Origin: Chloroflexota bacterium
Lineage (GTDB): Bacteria > Chloroflexota > Anaerolineae > DTPP01
Length of the DNA stretch: 6,521 bases
Assembly (NCBI GenBank): GCA_012514615.1
Contig: JAAYZY010000638.1
Coordinates: 1 to 6,521 of the forward strand
Reading direction: 5' to 3'
A program made the position numbers and the translations under genes. Shown here in pieces: positions 5,076-6,521 of this stretch (position 1 is the stretch's first letter; every line of letters begins with the position of its first letter). The notes below the pieces were generated by a model, which made no database searches, was not told the origin of the DNA, and saw only the letters and a list, made by a program, of their open reading frames with translations.

Positions 5076-6521
5076 ATGAAGCGTGTCGCAGGTGTGCTCA
5101 AGTGGTTGGTCGTCTTGGGGCTGGTGGCCGTGGCAGGGTGGCTGGGCTGGACCCGCTGGGTTGGAGAGCGCGGCGCGTCCCAAGCCCAGACGGCCAGCAC
5201 AGCCCAGATCTTCACCGTGAGGCGGGGCAGCATCGCGGCTACCCTCTCGCCCACCGGTCTGGTCTACGCTCGGGCCCAGAAGCCGATGTCGTTCAACGCC
5301 TCCAACGCCCTGCTGACGGAGCTGAACGTCCGGGTGGGTCAGGAGGTGAAGGCTGGCGACGTTCTGGCACGCATCGATGAGACGGCCCTGCAGAACGCCC
5401 TGGACAAGGCAGAGGCAGACTACCTATCAGCCCAGGAGGCTTTGGAGGCGTTGCAGGAACCGCACAGTGCGGTAGAACTGCAGCGGTTGGAAGCGGCGGT
5501 GAGCCAAGCCGAGTACGACCTGCAAGCGGCCCGCCAGGCGCTGGCAGAGCTGCTGCAGCCGGATGTCACTGCGGCCAAGCGGAAGGCGCGCGATGCCCAG
5601 GCGATGCTTTCCAGCGCGCAAGACGCGCTAGCCGAGATGCAAGCCGACCCTGCCCCCCAGGAAGACGTCGACGTCCTCCAGTGGCAGTACAACGAGCTGG
5701 AAGTGAAGCATGGCCAACTGCTCAGCAGCAACCCCAGCCCCACCGAACAGCAGCAGGATGCGCTGCGGCTGGTGGCCAACCAGATGGCCGACGCCAAGGA
5801 AGCCTTGGAGCGGGCCAAGCTGCAGCGTCAGCTCGACCTGCTCAAGGCTGAGCACGAGGTCTCCTTGGCGCAAGACAACCTGTCCAGCGCCGTGGAGAAC
5901 CTGGCGGATCTCCAGGAGGGCACCGACCCCGACGAGGCGGCCGCGGCAGAGCTGGCAGTCGCCCAAGCCGAGTACAACGTCCGCAAAGCGCAAGAGGAGC
6001 TCGCCGATGCCCAGGCTGGGCCGGATGCCGCTGCGCTCAAGCTGGCCCAGGCCAGGCACGATTCGGCCAAGGCGGTGTACGAAGAGGCTAAGCTGGCGCT
6101 GGAAGGGGCCGTTATGAAAGCGCCCTTCGATGGCACCATCACTCGGGTGGGCGCCGATCTGGGCGACACCGTCTCGCCGAGCCTGGCTGTAGTCGCTGTA
6201 GCCGATCTCACCGACCTGCGCATCCAAGCCTCCATCGATGAGACCCAGATCGCCCAAGTGGAGTTTGGGCAACCGGTCGAAATCACCTTCGACGCGCACA
6301 GCGGCCGGACCTTCCAAGGCCAGGTGCTGGAAGTGCCATTGCAGGGTACCCTGGCCAACAACGTAGTCACCTACGCGGTGACAGTCTCGCTGGAAAGCGC
6401 CGAGGGGCTGGACCTGAGAGTGGGGATGACGGCAAACCTGAACGTTCTGCTCGGCGAATCGCAAGACGCCTTGCTGGTGCCGGCCATGGCCATCAAGCAG
6501 AGCAGCGAGGGCGCGGTCGTC
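5076..6521 (+). CDS. HlyD/MacA-like periplasmic adaptor (membrane-fusion) protein, C-terminus cut by window edge
   Basis: There are 482 uninterrupted codons from the ATG at 5076 to the window end, with no stop. Layout: cytoplasmic KR, one TM/signal anchor (about 8-27), a first half-lipoyl segment (about 68-101, MSFNASNALLTELNVRVGQEVKAGDVLARID), a long Ala/Gln/Glu-rich coiled coil (about 102-345), the second half-lipoyl segment (MKAPFDGTITRVGADLGDTVSP, 347-368), then a beta-barrel (about 375-455) and the start of the membrane-proximal domain (LLVPAMAIKQ). This split-lipoyl plan defines the HlyD/MacA/AcrA adaptor family, which links an inner-membrane transporter to export across the envelope. 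The coiled coil, about 240 residues, is much longer than the roughly 70-100 of typical MacA/AcrA hairpins. An ATG at 5070 is an alternative start; I prefer 5076 because GAGG lies 6 bases upstream. The permease gene is expected downstream. Confidence 0.93.
   Translation, partial: MKRVAGVLKWLVVLGLVAVAGWLGWTRWVGERGASQAQTASTAQIFTVRRGSIAATLSPTGLVYARAQKPMSFNASNALLTELNVRVGQEVKAGDVLARIDETALQNALDKAEADYLSAQEALEALQEPHSAVELQRLEAAVSQAEYDLQAARQALAELLQPDVTAAKRKARDAQAMLSSAQDALAEMQADPAPQEDVDVLQWQYNELEVKHGQLLSSNPSPTEQQQDALRLVANQMADAKEALERAKLQRQLDLLKAEHEVSLAQDNLSSAVENLADLQEGTDPDEAAAAELAVAQAEYNVRKAQEELADAQAGPDAAALKLAQARHDSAKAVYEEAKLALEGAVMKAPFDGTITRVGADLGDTVSPSLAVVAVADLTDLRIQASIDETQIAQVEFGQPVEITFDAHSGRTFQGQVLEVPLQGTLANNVVTYAVTVSLESAEGLDLRVGMTANLNVLLGESQDALLVPAMAIKQSSEGAVV

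Noticed and set aside
5628..6464. 278-codon minus-strand open frame
   Set aside because: It is antisense to the HlyD-like adaptor, whose split-lipoyl motifs and coiled coil are clear. The apparent Leu/Gly/Val-rich protein arises from the Ala/Gln/Glu codons of the coiled coil.

Overview
This high-GC window has the layout of a bacterial two-component system divergently arranged with an export operon. It holds six recognisable protein genes and one long divergent intergenic region. The gene set (OmpR-type regulator and HAMP kinase facing an ABC ATPase, a DUF5666-like membrane-anchored protein and an HlyD-type adaptor with a very long coiled coil) would suit a Chloroflexota or similar high-GC, probably environmental, bacterium. 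That assignment is an impression from gene style only: the window has no rRNA or other phylogenetic marker.

Left arm (minus strand, read right to left): an OmpR/PhoB-family response regulator (3172-2495) is followed one base later by a membrane sensor histidine kinase (2493-1108). After a 70-base gap comes an FAD-dependent glycine oxidase/DAO-type oxidoreductase (1037 to beyond base 1, C-terminus cut off). All three could be one transcript; no terminator is visible between them.

Right arm (plus strand): a MacB/LolD-type ABC ATPase (3739-4467), a small membrane-anchored protein with a DUF5666-like C-terminal domain (4534-5058), and an HlyD/MacA-like membrane-fusion protein (5076 to beyond 6521, C-terminus cut off). 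The expected partner, a MacB/FtsX-type permease, is probably just downstream of the window.

The most informative part is the 566-base divergent intergenic region (3173-3738). It contains two arrays of four direct repeats with an exact 11-base period, core CT(C/A)A, usually followed by G. One array (3354-3311, minus) faces the regulator/kinase operon and the other (3631-3674, plus) faces the exporter operon. In both, the fourth repeat is followed by exactly 5 bases and then a -10-like hexamer (TATACT or TAGAAT), with no recognisable -35. This is the geometry expected of tandem OmpR/PhoB-type half-sites replacing a -35 element. It suggests that the regulator activates both its own operon and the efflux operon. 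A second, constitutive-looking extended -10 promoter (TGGTATAAT) lies closer to the regulator gene. Between the two arrays are an open reading segment of unknown origin (possibly a gene remnant) and a perfect 10-base inverted repeat.

Proposed working model (inference): the kinase senses an envelope or chemical stress, the phosphorylated regulator binds both arrays, and the ABC/adaptor system exports the inducing compound or an envelope component. The substrate cannot be told from the sequence.
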